From assembly GCA_963920525.1 (NCBI GenBank), contig OY986435.1:259801462-259865461 (forward strand): DNA of 64,000 bases, written 5' to 3'. The DNA comes from Dichetophora obliterata. Lineage: Eukaryota > Arthropoda > Insecta > Diptera > Sciomyzidae. Below, piece by piece: positions 23,518 to 33,508 of the stretch. Position 1 is the stretch's first letter. Each line of letters starts with the position of its first letter. The position numbers were made by a program, and so were the translations under genes. The notes below the pieces were generated by a model. The model was given only the letters and a program-made list of their open reading frames with translations. It ran no database searches and was not told where the DNA came from.

Positions 23518-24371
23518 AGGCCCATTTCCAATAAAGCTGCGGAAGCTGCGGAAGCTGCGGAAAAAAAGCAATTTCCAATGGAGCGTGTGCGTGAACATAT
23601 GGTTGCCGGTCTTCTGCTTAGCGAAGCATAATTTTAATGTGTAAAAGTTTTAAAAGTTTATTCAAAATAATATACACTGATGCTTTGTGTTGTGTCTTCC
23701 TGCATACTTTTGGTCCCATAAATGGTTTTGCTGCAGTATGGACAGATAGGGCGAGTTCGAAAATGCATTTTTACAAAGCATCAGTGTGATTTATTTTGAA
23801 TTTGTGCTAAGTTAAAATACAAAAACTGCGCAGCTCTGTTGATATTCTTAAAAATAGTATAATTGCGCAGTTTTGGCTAATAATCTTCGAACTAATTCAA
23901 AATAAAACCCACTGATGCTTTGTAAAAATGCATTTTGGAACTCACCCATATAGTTAGGCACTCCTGCATGCCGCTGCAGATATATCGTGAGTGTGGAGCG
24001 CGTCTTAAATGCCTGTGACCATTTGCACCACCGCCTATTCTTATATTCATTTTTGGACTCCTCGCCCATATAGTCAGGCACTCCGGCATGCCGCTGCAGA
24101 TGTGTCGTGAGTGTGGAGCACGTCTTAAATGCCTGTAATAAATTTTATAGTTTCTCTCAAATTCTACTAACCTTTTTTAATTTTTCCTTTGTAAAACTGA
24201 ACAGCTGTTTCGCTGTCAAAGCTTCACGCGCATGAAGTATTAAATTTTTCGAATATTTTACGCTGCGTGCAAACGCATGCTGTTCGTTGGAACCAGTTAG
24301 GCATGTCTTCATGTATTGAATATTTGCGTCAATTTACGAAACGCATCTCACGCGTTATTGGAAATGGGCCT
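23518..24371. mobile_element. TAA-flanked terminal-repeat element inside helicase
   Basis: The termini AGGCCCATTTCCAATAA and its inverse TTATTGGAAATGGGCCT are perfect over 17 bp. TAA flanks both sides (23515-23517 and 24372-24374), suggesting PIF/Harbinger type. Removing the element and one TAA rejoins the helicase frame exactly. Inside, a 71-bp segment with ccgctgcagat is present twice (about 23946 and 24067). A second inverted pair around cactgatgctttgt (23749-23805 and 23895-23948) is also inside. Confidence 0.8.
23848..24137 (-). pseudogene. Tandem degenerate finger-like repeat ORF
   Basis: Two copies of a segment reading QAFKTRSTLTIYLQRHAGVP and its variant QAFKTCSTLTTHLQRHAGVP are encoded in the minus strand, 121 bp apart. 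The F...S.L..HL.RHAG pattern is like the second half of a C2H2 or BED zinc finger, with one preceding C visible (RWCKW). The frame continues into MGEESKNEYKNR. It lies inside the TAA-flanked element and may be a captured or decayed coding piece. The assignment is tentative. Confidence 0.35.
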
Positions 24372-25140
24372 TAAGTTTGATGTGCGCAAGTCTCGCACTG
24401 TCCTATTTAATGTTTTGACGGAAGTCTTGTTTGACAAAGTACCCTCGCCCAAAACTATAAATGAGCAATTGCGCATTGTAAATGCAACACAAGACCACAA
24501 CATGGTGTTTATTCAAGCTCTCGTAGCACAAACGCGTAAAAAGCTAACGATCAAGCAATGCGTGACATTGTGGATGGTTTTTAAAAAAACTTAATACTTT
24601 AATTAAAGTATTACTTATTATTTTAATTTCCCGATGTATTGCACAAACAAACCTTTTGGAAGAAATTAAATACAGTATTCTAAAAACCGCTTCAAAATCC
24701 ATTGCGCAGTTCAATGCTTAATTCACACTGAGAGCTAAATGCGCATTTAGAGCATTTACTCAATATATTTGTCCCTGTTACTCCTACAACGACGAGTAAA
24801 TGTGGATTTCGTAAATGTACATAGCGCTCTGTGTGAATCCAGCATAAAAGAAATAAGTGAGCGGACAGAAAAAGCGACTATGTTTTATACTATGTATAGA
24901 AGATATAGTAGATAGCACTGGTCTACAAATAAAATTTTTTGTTTTGGTGCCGGGAATCTATGAACTGATTTAGTTTACCTTTTTTTCAATAATTTCAAAT
25001 CTGTTTCTCAAATTTTTCCATTAGCTCTTGTTTGGTAGATATACGTCATTTAACAGGAGCGTACAAATATACTTACATTAAAACCCAAATACTACGCCAA
25101 AGCAGCGACGCCGTCCTGTTTCCTCTCTTGACAACAACTA

Positions 25141-25692
25141 GGCTTGGGTAGTTCACGAACGAACTAGTTCAGTTGAACTATTCGCACTCATGAACTATGT
25201 GAACTAGTTCGTTGATTCTCGTTCTTTTAGTTCTTTTAGTTCAATCGATTATGCAGCGAGTCAGATCGAAATGAACTAGAAAAAAAATTTGGTTTCACTC
25301 AACAATGGTTTGATTTCGTGCTGATACAGTTTTTCACTAATGAACGGTAAAAAAAACTGTAGTATTTTTTGTAAATTTCTTCTATGTCCGCAGGTAATGA
25401 TTGATTCGGTCATATAGTTCATTTCATTTTTTAGATCTGATCACGAACGAGCAAACAAAACAAACTAAAAGACCTATTGAACTAAAAAATACAACGAGCT
25501 AACATACCTAACGACCTAAAACACCAAACGAACTATAAGACCTAACGAACTAACAACATGAACGAGTGCACGAAAAGAACTAAAAGAGCGAACGAACTAA
25601 ATGAACTAAAAGAATTATATGAACGAACTAGTTCATTAAACTCAACTGAACTAAAAAGAGCGATCTTTTTAGTGAACTAAAATGCCCAAGCC
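25141..25692. mobile_element. TA-flanked foldback rich in GAACTA repeats
   Basis: GGCTTGGG at 25141 and CCCAAGCC ending at 25692 are perfect inverted ends with TA outside both (25139-25140, 25693-25694). The left arm is full of TAGTTC and the right arm of GAACTA/GAACGA hexamers, so the element can fold over much of its length. There is no coding capacity. Confidence 0.75.
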
Positions 25693-27213
25693 TAACAACA
25701 ACTTTAATATTTTCATGATTGTTGTAATTCGCCATAATAGTGTTACATGTTGTTCTTTTTGTGTATTCATAATGTATTTGTGTAGTGTCGATAAAAGCGA
25801 ATTTGCCGTAATCATTGTTTTTTTGCTTTGCGTAAGATTTGTTGAGAAGCGTATTGAGTAATCGTAAATTAATTTGGCATCAAGCATTTGATTTTACGGA
25901 AAACCAACGGTAGTCCAAGTTCAAATTTGGACAAGTTAAAATTTGAGGTCGATTCTCTCAGTTTGAAAGTGATATTTGTAAAAATGTACAGCTTTGCTCA
26001 AACATTTTTGTGAGACCAAAAAAGCAGATGCGTCACTGGACACACGAGAGTAGCGAAGCTTTTTCGCAGTTTCATAAGTTTGATAATTTAATAGTTTTTT
26101 TAATAAAAAAATTTTTAAATTAAAACATTTTAAATACCATAATGCTAACTACAAACAATAATTTTCCCACCAGTCAATTTTATTCCCTTACATGATTATT
26201 TTACATCCATTTTGAATTCTTTTTATAAATGTTAATGAAATTATTGGTTTTTAATTTCTAAAATATCAAACGTATTTATATAGATGTAATTTCATCGATA
26301 TTTTTAGCAAATATTACATCAATAGTTGTCCTAATCGTGCTGTGCAAATATTTGGATCGCTTATCATTCGCAAATTGTATTTATCGAAACGGCATTGTTT
26401 AAGACCTGGAATTTGTATAAAATTGATTTTTTTTTTATTATTCGAATGTAAAGACATTCTGACATTATTTTCTACAGCCGTTTTAGTAGGTGTCGAGCCA
26501 CGGTGTTTTGCCTAGATTCATTATATTTATACTCATTTATCTCGAAACTACTTATTTCGGCATAATGTTGTAGAAAAAACAAAAACGATTCAGCCGAATC
26601 ATCTGACATTTAAATATGCCATTCATAACATCAGTGGCTATCGCTGGAACTAGAAACAAAGTTTTATTTCAAAAACATCGTATAGTTTACACTTAATAAC
26701 AGGTAGAAAACAACTGTTTTAAGAACTTAATATTCAAAAGCGCGTCATTCTGTCAATTTTCAATATTTTTTCTTTCTAGTGCCAGCTGTAGCTGTACTCA
26801 TAGTGATTAATAGTATTCTTGGTTTTTATTTTTCAGATAAACAGAAGAGTCAAAATATACAACACCGCCCAGGCCCCTTTTCTTTGAGAATGGGTCTCAT
26901 TGAGCGCCATTGTGAACATGATCAACAATTTTTTTATATAAAAAAAATATTTTTTTATGACGATTATGGTGTTGTAATATGCCTTAAAAGTTTAAATATC
27001 GTTGTTCAATATTTTAACTTTTTAAAAAAATCCTAAAAATACCTTAAATTTTCGAGCGGTAGACCACCGACCTTGCCTTTAGTGCCTGAGAACATTCATG
27101 TCTGAATTCGCAATTAAAATATGCAGCTAAAACATTTGGCATCTTGTAATAATTTTCACCCAGTTCAAAGGAACCTTGCTACTTTTGTTGTTTGGAAAGC
27201 TAATGCACAAGAG

Positions 27214-27435
27214 GTCTGTTCGGAAATGCATAATGATACGCAAACTGCTTTTTAGCATAAACTATGTTCAAAAAGGGCCCACTTTGCAGCGCTGCACACA
27301 TCAAACATTCTAAAATGTAATTTTTTTATCAAGCGTAACTCATCATTCGCATCAAAAAATTCACGCTGCAATTTTGACGCTTAATAAATGCCTGTTGTCC
27401 GCATACTGCAAATCGTGATGCATTTCCGAACAGAC
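27214..27435. mobile_element. MITE-like foldback, 222 bp
   Basis: GTCTGTTCGGAAATGCAT at the left is the exact inverse of ATGCATTTCCGAACAGAC at the right; pairing continues imperfectly through gatacgcaaactgc. No target duplication was recognised. Confidence 0.6.
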
Positions 27436-27590
27436 GCAATGCTTGTGATCTGCTGCATCATAGCTTCACGCATTCGCAATAGAATATGTACGATAGCTAA
27501 TGCACAATCCTTTTAATATACATATTCTTGTCATATACTGCATCATAGCTTCAGTTAATACTTAATATTGAATGAACCAATTAACTTAAC

Positions 27591-27665
27591 GAAATTGTTT
27601 GGATTAGATGTTAGCGTGCTGGACTATCAATCGAAAGGGTGTTGGTTCGATTCTCATTGCTGTCC
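27591..27665 (+). repeat. tRNA-like module
   Basis: GGTTCGATTCT fits the B box with one mismatch, preceded by gtgctggactatcaatcg, which resembles an anticodon arm. The A-box region (ggattagatgttagc) is weak. The phrase ctRgactatcaa is shared with the module at 47664. Probably a SINE head. Confidence 0.45.
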
Positions 27666-27907
27666 TAGTAATATTTTTTATTTGATTTGATAAACTCTTG
27701 TTGTAATTGACGCAAGCAAAAAACAGCAACAATTCTAAAAAAAAAGTGTATGGAAAAAAGTGTCGTTTTTGAGATTTCACTCAAGCCAAATCACAAAACG
27801 AGGCGTAAAAAGCTTCGCTTCAACAAACAGGCTGACAAAGAAGTGAGTACATTTTATTGTTTTAACCTGCATCCCGGGATGTATGTGGCAAGTCTCCTTT
27901 TTCAAGT

Positions 27908-28154
27908 CAGCCCATCTCTTTTAAACGAAGTCAGTAGCGTGTGATAAATTTGAATATATCTTCTATTTTTCTGTGTAATAATATTTTGAATGTGTAATAT
28001 TGAGTATCATGGAGCAGAGAAGAGGATATAAAAATAAAGCTGATGTATTTTGCTACATATGTGGAGAATTTTTTTTAAAGAAATAGAAAGTCTATTTCCG
28101 AGTTCGTAGAGAAGGCTTATTTAGCATACTTTGGAGTTAGACTTTGTGACCAAC
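27908..28154 (+). repeat. Segmental duplicate (copy 1) of gene start
   Basis: About 247 bp that recur almost unchanged at 29661-29908. It starts at cagcccatctcttttaaacg and includes the start ATGGAGCAGAGAAGAGG and the C-x2-C motif (CYICGEF) of the decayed gene described there. After 28154 the copies diverge abruptly. Both carry the same frameshift, so duplication came after decay. Confidence 0.85.
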
Positions 28155-28452
28155 ATTGGCGTCGGCCCCACTTTTTTAGCTAGATAAACAATAAAGCTAG
28201 ACAATTTTAGCTAGATAAAAAAGTTATTCAAAATATCAGTTTTTTTTACAACGATATTTTTGTATTATATATTTTCCTCTTCTTTCTCTCTTCTTCATAA
28301 GCATGCTTGCGGATGACCATTTTCTTTCTCTGTGTTTGCAAAAAGATAGAACAAAATGTAGAGTTTCTACTGCAAACCCACCACTTCAGTTTAGATGATG
28401 AACTTTTAGATGCCCTAACAATTGAGCAGTAATTTTACATAGTTGTACAATT

Positions 28453-29240
28453 TTGTACAATCGGCAGAAAAAAACCAAAAATTTCGACTATCGTTTTAGC
28501 TTACGCATGGTACTACATGTTGTACAATCTTCCATGTTGGTCCAATGTTTTGGACCATGCGAAAGCCCCTACTGTGAATTAGCTGATGAAAATCCACCTC
28601 GACGCTTTGAAGAAACATCAAATCCGGTTCCTTCAGTACAGTTGCCATTATATGATCGGCTACGAAAAGATTATTTCGAAATTTTAGATCTTCTCTAAAA
28701 TGAGATAACGGCTAGATTCGATCAAACAGGTTGATATTTTACTTTTTTTTTATTTTTGCAAGTTTACACCAGCTTCACTCAACCGACTCACTTTGATTTA
28801 ACATTCGGTGAGTCGGTTGAGTGAAGCTAGTGTAAACTGGCACTTTGTAAATCTTATTGTACATTTAAACAGATCTTGACACTCTGGAATCGTTGGAAAA
28901 TATTGTAATCGAAGCCTTCAACGGAGAAGTGAACAAAATCTAAAAACAAAACTAGATCTTTATGCAGATGAAATTGCTGAAGCAATTGCCTGGCCAAACA
29001 CCTTGAAATCGTAGTGGCATTGTATCCCAATTTGCGAAAAATTCGGATACTGTAAAAAAACTATTAAATTAAGTTGAAAAACTTATTGCTTTGCTTTTGA
29101 CTGTGCCTGCATCAGCAGCTTCATCTGAGCGTTCTTTTGGTGCACTAAGACGACTTAAAACGTATCTTCGAGCAACTATGACACAGAAACGACTCACTCA
29201 TGCGGCACTTATACACATTCACAAAGATAAAACCGAATAA
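28453..29240 (+). pseudogene. hAT transposase C-terminal part, decayed
   Basis: Two pieces are readable. At 28570-28698 the frame gives PPRRFEE and YDRLRKDYFEILDLL, the segment before the dimerisation domain in DUF4371-type hAT transposases. At 29076-29240 it gives LLLTVPASAASSERSFGALR and RLKTYLRATMTQKRLTHAAL, ending KDKTE and a stop: the hAT dimerisation domain. Between them are frame breaks and a 78-bp hairpin insertion at 28761. It lies between the two copies of the segmental duplication. Confidence 0.8.
28761..28838. repeat. 78-bp hairpin with 31-bp arms
   Basis: Arms 28761-28791 and 28808-28838 are inverted with a single mismatch and a 16-base loop. The left arm begins AGTTTACACCAGCTTCACTC. 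It interrupts the hAT coding remnant, so it is a very small foldback insertion. Confidence 0.85.
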
Positions 29241-29660
29241 TTGAATTCGATGGAGGTGGTGAAAGAGTTTGTTTCTCGCAAGGACAGAAAGAAACATTTT
29301 GGAATAATTTAAATTGATATAACTTTTTGTACCTTATAGCATTTAAGCCATGTAAAGATATACCTAGTCTGGCTTTATAAAAGCAACCATTATTTCTTAT
29401 ATTTTCATATAACCATATGAAAGATCCTTTAAAGAATGATCTCTAATATTGAAATTGGAAGAACTTTTAAAAATAATGAAATTTTAATATTTTTTATATA
29501 TTTTTATATTTTTTTTTATTTTAAACTAAAATAAAAAATGTGTTTATTCACATTCATGTTTCTTTGAAGAAATTTTGGTGAACTTTTTTTTGCACCACCA
29601 TTTGTACTGCCCCCCCATTTGTACTGCCCCCCCAGATGAAATTAGCTTCCGACGCGCTTG

Positions 29661-29908
29661 CAGCCCATCTCTTTTAAACGAAGTCAGTAGCGTGTGTTAA
29701 ATTTCAATATATCTTCTATTTTTCTGTATAATAATATTTTGATTGTGTAATATTGAGTATCATGGAGCAGAGAAGAGGATATAAAAATAAAGCTGATGTG
29801 TTTTGCTACATATGTGGAGAATTTTTTTTTAAAGAAATAGAAAGTCTATTTCCGAGTTCGTAGAGAAGGCTTATTTAGCATACTTTGGAGTTAGACTTAG
29901 TGACCAAT
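29661..29908 (+). repeat. Segmental duplicate (copy 2)
   Basis: Partner of 27908-28154, differing at about seven positions including one extra T in a T-run. This copy continues into the rest of the decayed gene, so it is the original and copy 1 the derivative, or the hAT inserted between a pre-existing pair. Confidence 0.85.
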
Positions 29909-30548
29909 ATAAAACTTGGGCTCCGCATTTTGATTGCAAGATATGCATTGAACATTTACGTCAGTGGATCAATGGTAAACGTAAATTTTTGAAATTTGGG
30001 ATTCCAATGATGTGAAGAAGGAACTATCTTAATAATTGCTATTTTTGCAAAGTCAAAATCATTGGGATAAATAGGAATAATCATCACAAATGGAAGTATC
30101 CTGCTATTCCGTCAGCGAGACGGCCTGTTCCTCATTCGGATGAAATTCCGATTCCAACATTTGAGAAGCTACCAGTACTTTCGATAGATGAATTAAGCAC
30201 TGCAGACTGTTTCAATAGTGATCGTGACTCAGACAGTGACTTTGCGAAAACAATATCAACTCTGCAAAGCTTCAGTCAAGAAGAGCTGTCAGATTTAATT
30301 CGAGATCTTGGTCTATCGAAGCAAGGTGCTGAATTACTTGCATCTATATTAAAAGACAAAAACATGCGGAGTGCTGAAACAAAAATAACGTTCTACCAAA
30401 TAAGAAAGAAAAATCTATTTCCTTTATTTTCTCAAGAAGAAAATCTTGTATTTTGTCATGATATTGTTCGACTGTTGACAGAAATGGGCATTTCTAAATA
30501 TCAGTCAAGTGATTGGCTGTGTATTTATAGATAGCTGCGAGAGAAGTT

Positions 30549-30656
30549 TGAAATGCTTTATTTTGCATAATGGCAACAAATATGCTTCAATACCAATAGC
30601 TCTGAAATGCTTTATTTTGCATAATGGCAACAAATATGCTTCAATACCAATAGCTC
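30549..30656 (+). repeat. Perfect in-frame 54-bp tandem duplication
   Basis: Two identical 54-bp units, 30549-30602 and 30603-30656, repeat 18 codons including HNGNKYASIPIA within the decayed gene. Exact identity implies a recent event. Confidence 0.9.
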
Positions 30657-31094
30657 ATTCAACTAAAATGAAAGTAGAATATGATACTATTGCTTTGGTG
30701 ATGGAAAAAAGAAAGTATCATGAACATCAAAGGGTAATTTCCGTGGACTTCAAAATGGTAAATTTCCTTCTCGGTCAACAAAGTGGGTTCACCAAATTTC
30801 CTTGCTTCCTATGCTTTTGGACAGCAGAGCAAGAGCACACCACCGGAAAAAAAGATTGGCCCGTCAGAGATGAAATGGATGTTGGCGTTAAAAATGTAGT
30901 TTGCAAGCCTTTAGTTCCAAGATAAAGGATCATACTTCCACCACTGCAACTTGGGTTTATGAAGCAATTTATGAAAGCAGTTTAGAAAGCAGTTATTTAT
31001 AATCTGCATGCCAATAAAGGCCAAAACGATTACAAGAAATTCATTATTTGCTTCAATAATGACAGTGACTAAAATTCAATAAACTTAAAAATTC

Positions 31095-33100
31095 AATATA
31101 AGCTTTAAACTGCTGCATTTAAAATAACAATATTTTTTTTTTTGTAATAATACTTTTTAATGATACTTTATTAATGCTTAAACCACCCGCCCTGCACGAA
31201 TATGAGGAAGTACTAAAGTAAGAGCTTTGTTACGAAAAAATTAAACATTAAATAATGCAATGGCTAGCAATAAAATTAAAAAGTTTATAACAAATTTAGA
31301 TGTGGCTTTCAACAATCAGTTTGAAAACCTGTAGGCTATTTAAAAACCCACGTTCATTATATGTCAACAAGGTGTTCCAAAGACGTGAAACACGTACTAG
31401 ATACGATCTTTCACTAATGAGTTAAATTTGGGACACAAAAAGTTCAGCTAAGTAAATTGGCGATTATATTTTATAGTTTTGTACAGTAGAAGTAGGAGTC
31501 TTATTTTAATGTAATCTTCAAAACTGTGCCCCAAAAATTATAAAACATAAGCTGATATTGAAGCACATATATGGAGTTGAAACACGATGGAAATATTGGC
31601 ATAAAAATAGCATGTCCAATTTTCCTTCTTATGATAACTGGTAAATAGTAACCTATGTTATACAATTTTCGCAGCGCAAAGGAAACTTTAGAAATCAACA
31701 AGTTAATGTGGAAATCAAAAGCAAGGCGACTGTCAAGATAAAAACCAAGGGACCGGTAATGGGAGGCAAATTCAATGTATTCATTATTTATATATCCGCA
31801 TTCCTTGTCGATGCTATCAACTGTACATCATCAGCATATACGTGGGCACTACAAAAGGTAAGACAGTTAAATATGTCATTTATGTACATCATAAAGAGCA
31901 GCGGACCTAGAGTTGATCCTTGCGGAACAGCTCTATGAATTTGTAAGGTGGAAGAAATTGAACCTCCACTATAGTCTATCCTTCAAAAATTATCGAACAA
32001 GCTCACAAGCATTAGAGGAAAATAAAAAATTGGGTCAAGAGCTTGGCCTAAAGAATCTCATGATCAATTGAGTCAAATGCCTTCCGAAAATTAAGAAAAA
32101 TAAGCACTGAAATGAATTTATTGTCAACATCCGATCTCAATTTTTCAACTAGATCTAATACCAGAGTTGCAGTGTTGTGCTTTTCTCTAAAGCCTGATTG
32201 AAATAAGTCTATTTGAATGTAAATGATCAAGAACTTGATGATTGATAATTTTTTCTAAAATTTTGGAACATACTGACAAAACACTAATGGGACGGTAGTC
32301 TAAGAATGTTACTGGGATTTTTTCTGTGGAACTGGAATAACTCTCGCCACTTTCCATTTATCTGGAAAAACTGATGTTGTAAGTATTGAATTATACATGA
32401 GCAAGAGTTGTTGATATATGAAAGGATATATTCTTTTGAAGAACTTTACAGAAACTCCATCTACTCGTACTGCATTGGTATAAGCACTTTCCATAACTCC
32501 AGCTCGTTTATTGATCTAAAGGAGAAAGCTTCTTGGAGATATGTACCAAGATTAGTAAGATTAGGAGAGTATGTTAAAGGTGGCAATACGAAATTATAAT
32601 TTAGCCCCTCAACATTCAAATTGGTCTGATTTCGGTCAGCAGCAATCACATCTACACTTCTTAGTTTGTTCCACATTTGATTAGATGTACAGTCTGAAAA
32701 AAAACTCACCGATGCTTTAACTCGATTTTTTCTAATAGTCGACTTTAGTTTGTTACGATATACACAAAAAATTTCCAGTTTGTCTCATTTTGGCATTCTT
32801 TAAACGCACGCTTCGCTAAATTCCTCTTTACTGTTGCTGATATAATTTCATCACAGCGCATTCAGTCATTCTGACATCTTGGTCGAAACACTTTTAATGG
32901 CACATGTGTGTTAAATGAATCTAAGATGATATTATTAATGCATTCAAGTTGTATGTTGGGGTCAGAAGTCGAATATATTGGGCTTAAATCCTGTGTCTGA
33001 ATTTCCATTACACACTGTTCAAAATTAACATTTTTATAGTCTCTGGAAAAATATTTTGTTGAATGCCGAAGTACATTCAGTCAATATGACATATATATTT
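31095..33100 (-). pseudogene. Non-LTR retrotransposon fragment with reverse transcriptase
   Basis: Reading the minus strand from 33100 down: the end of an endonuclease domain (DYKNVNFEQ-like and FNTHVPLKVFRPR), then GVSVKFFKRIYPF, FPDKWKVARVIPVPQKKS, SGFREKHNTATLVLDLVEKL, FLNFRKAFDSIDHEIL, VPQGSTLGPLLFMMYINDI and the catalytic YADD, then INLLISKVSFALRKL. This is the order of an insect Jockey/CR1-like ORF2. Several stops and shifts break it. It is inserted antisense in the uncharacterised gene, whose frame resumes after 33100. Exact edges and a target duplication were not fixed. Confidence 0.8.
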
Positions 33101-33508
33101 TAGGGCAAATAATTTTGAGAAACTAGTAGCCAACATGATTGATAGTTTTAGCGATCTTAGATGTATAATGAGCATCAAGGTTCACTATCTGCACATGCAC
33201 TTATCCCACTTCCCTGAGAACTTAGGAAACACCAGTGATGAACAAGGTGAGCGTTTCCATGAGGACATGAAAATAATGAAAGACCATTACCAAGGAAAAT
33301 GGGATAAACATATGATGCCAGATACCTGCTGGAGTTTAAAAAAAGATCGTTCCCAAAGTAATCACTCTAGAATGTCAAAAAAAAGAAATTTTTTTATGTG
33401 AAAAAATATATGAATAAATATATAGGTATTGATTATTTTATGAGCAATTTTAAATAAACTTGGATTGTGATTATGAAACTATTTTCAGATTTCTATTTTT
33501 TTATATTA

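Larger units (their letters stand above)
23050..24600 (-). pseudogene. Helitron helicase remnant, split by a MITE
   Basis: Between 23514 and 23050 the minus strand encodes a PIF1-like helicase segment of a Helitron Rep-helicase: ILFAGDFSQILPIVTRGTCA, DE, then KPNVR-type and FFADLLVKIGNG motifs and WFKERAILS. Upstream of the inserted MITE (24375 onward, minus strand) the same frame resumes as NKTSVKTLNRTVRDLRTSNL, the segment that precedes it in such helicases, with LGEG where the WDEC Walker B motif is expected. Walker A and the Rep domain were not found. The Walker B changes and the insertion show it is dead. Confidence 0.8.
29785..33401 (+). pseudogene. Decayed gene of an uncharacterised arthropod multicopy family
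   Basis: I recognise the family only as a repeated, functionally unnamed arthropod protein. The order is: a start with ADVFCYICGEF; then WAPHFDCKICIEHLRQW and CYFC, together a possible zinc-binding N-terminus with paired C-x2-C; then PSARRPVPHSDEIPIP, an acidic stretch, and QEELSDLIRDLGLSK; then FIDSCERSLK, HNGNKYASIPIA, SVDFKMVNFLLGQQSG and FPCFLCFW; finally IKVHYLHMHLSHFPENLG and SDEQGERFHEDM. Defects are a frameshift near 29835, a TGA for tryptophan near 30013, a frameshift near 30520, a 54-bp tandem duplication at 30549-30656, and a retrotransposon insertion at about 31095-33100. The spaced D, D, E positions with C-x2-C could be a transposase core; that is inference. Confidence 0.65.

Noticed and set aside
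24316..24594. Plus-strand 92-codon frame
   Set aside because: The opposite strand carries Helitron helicase motifs in frame; this is its shadow.
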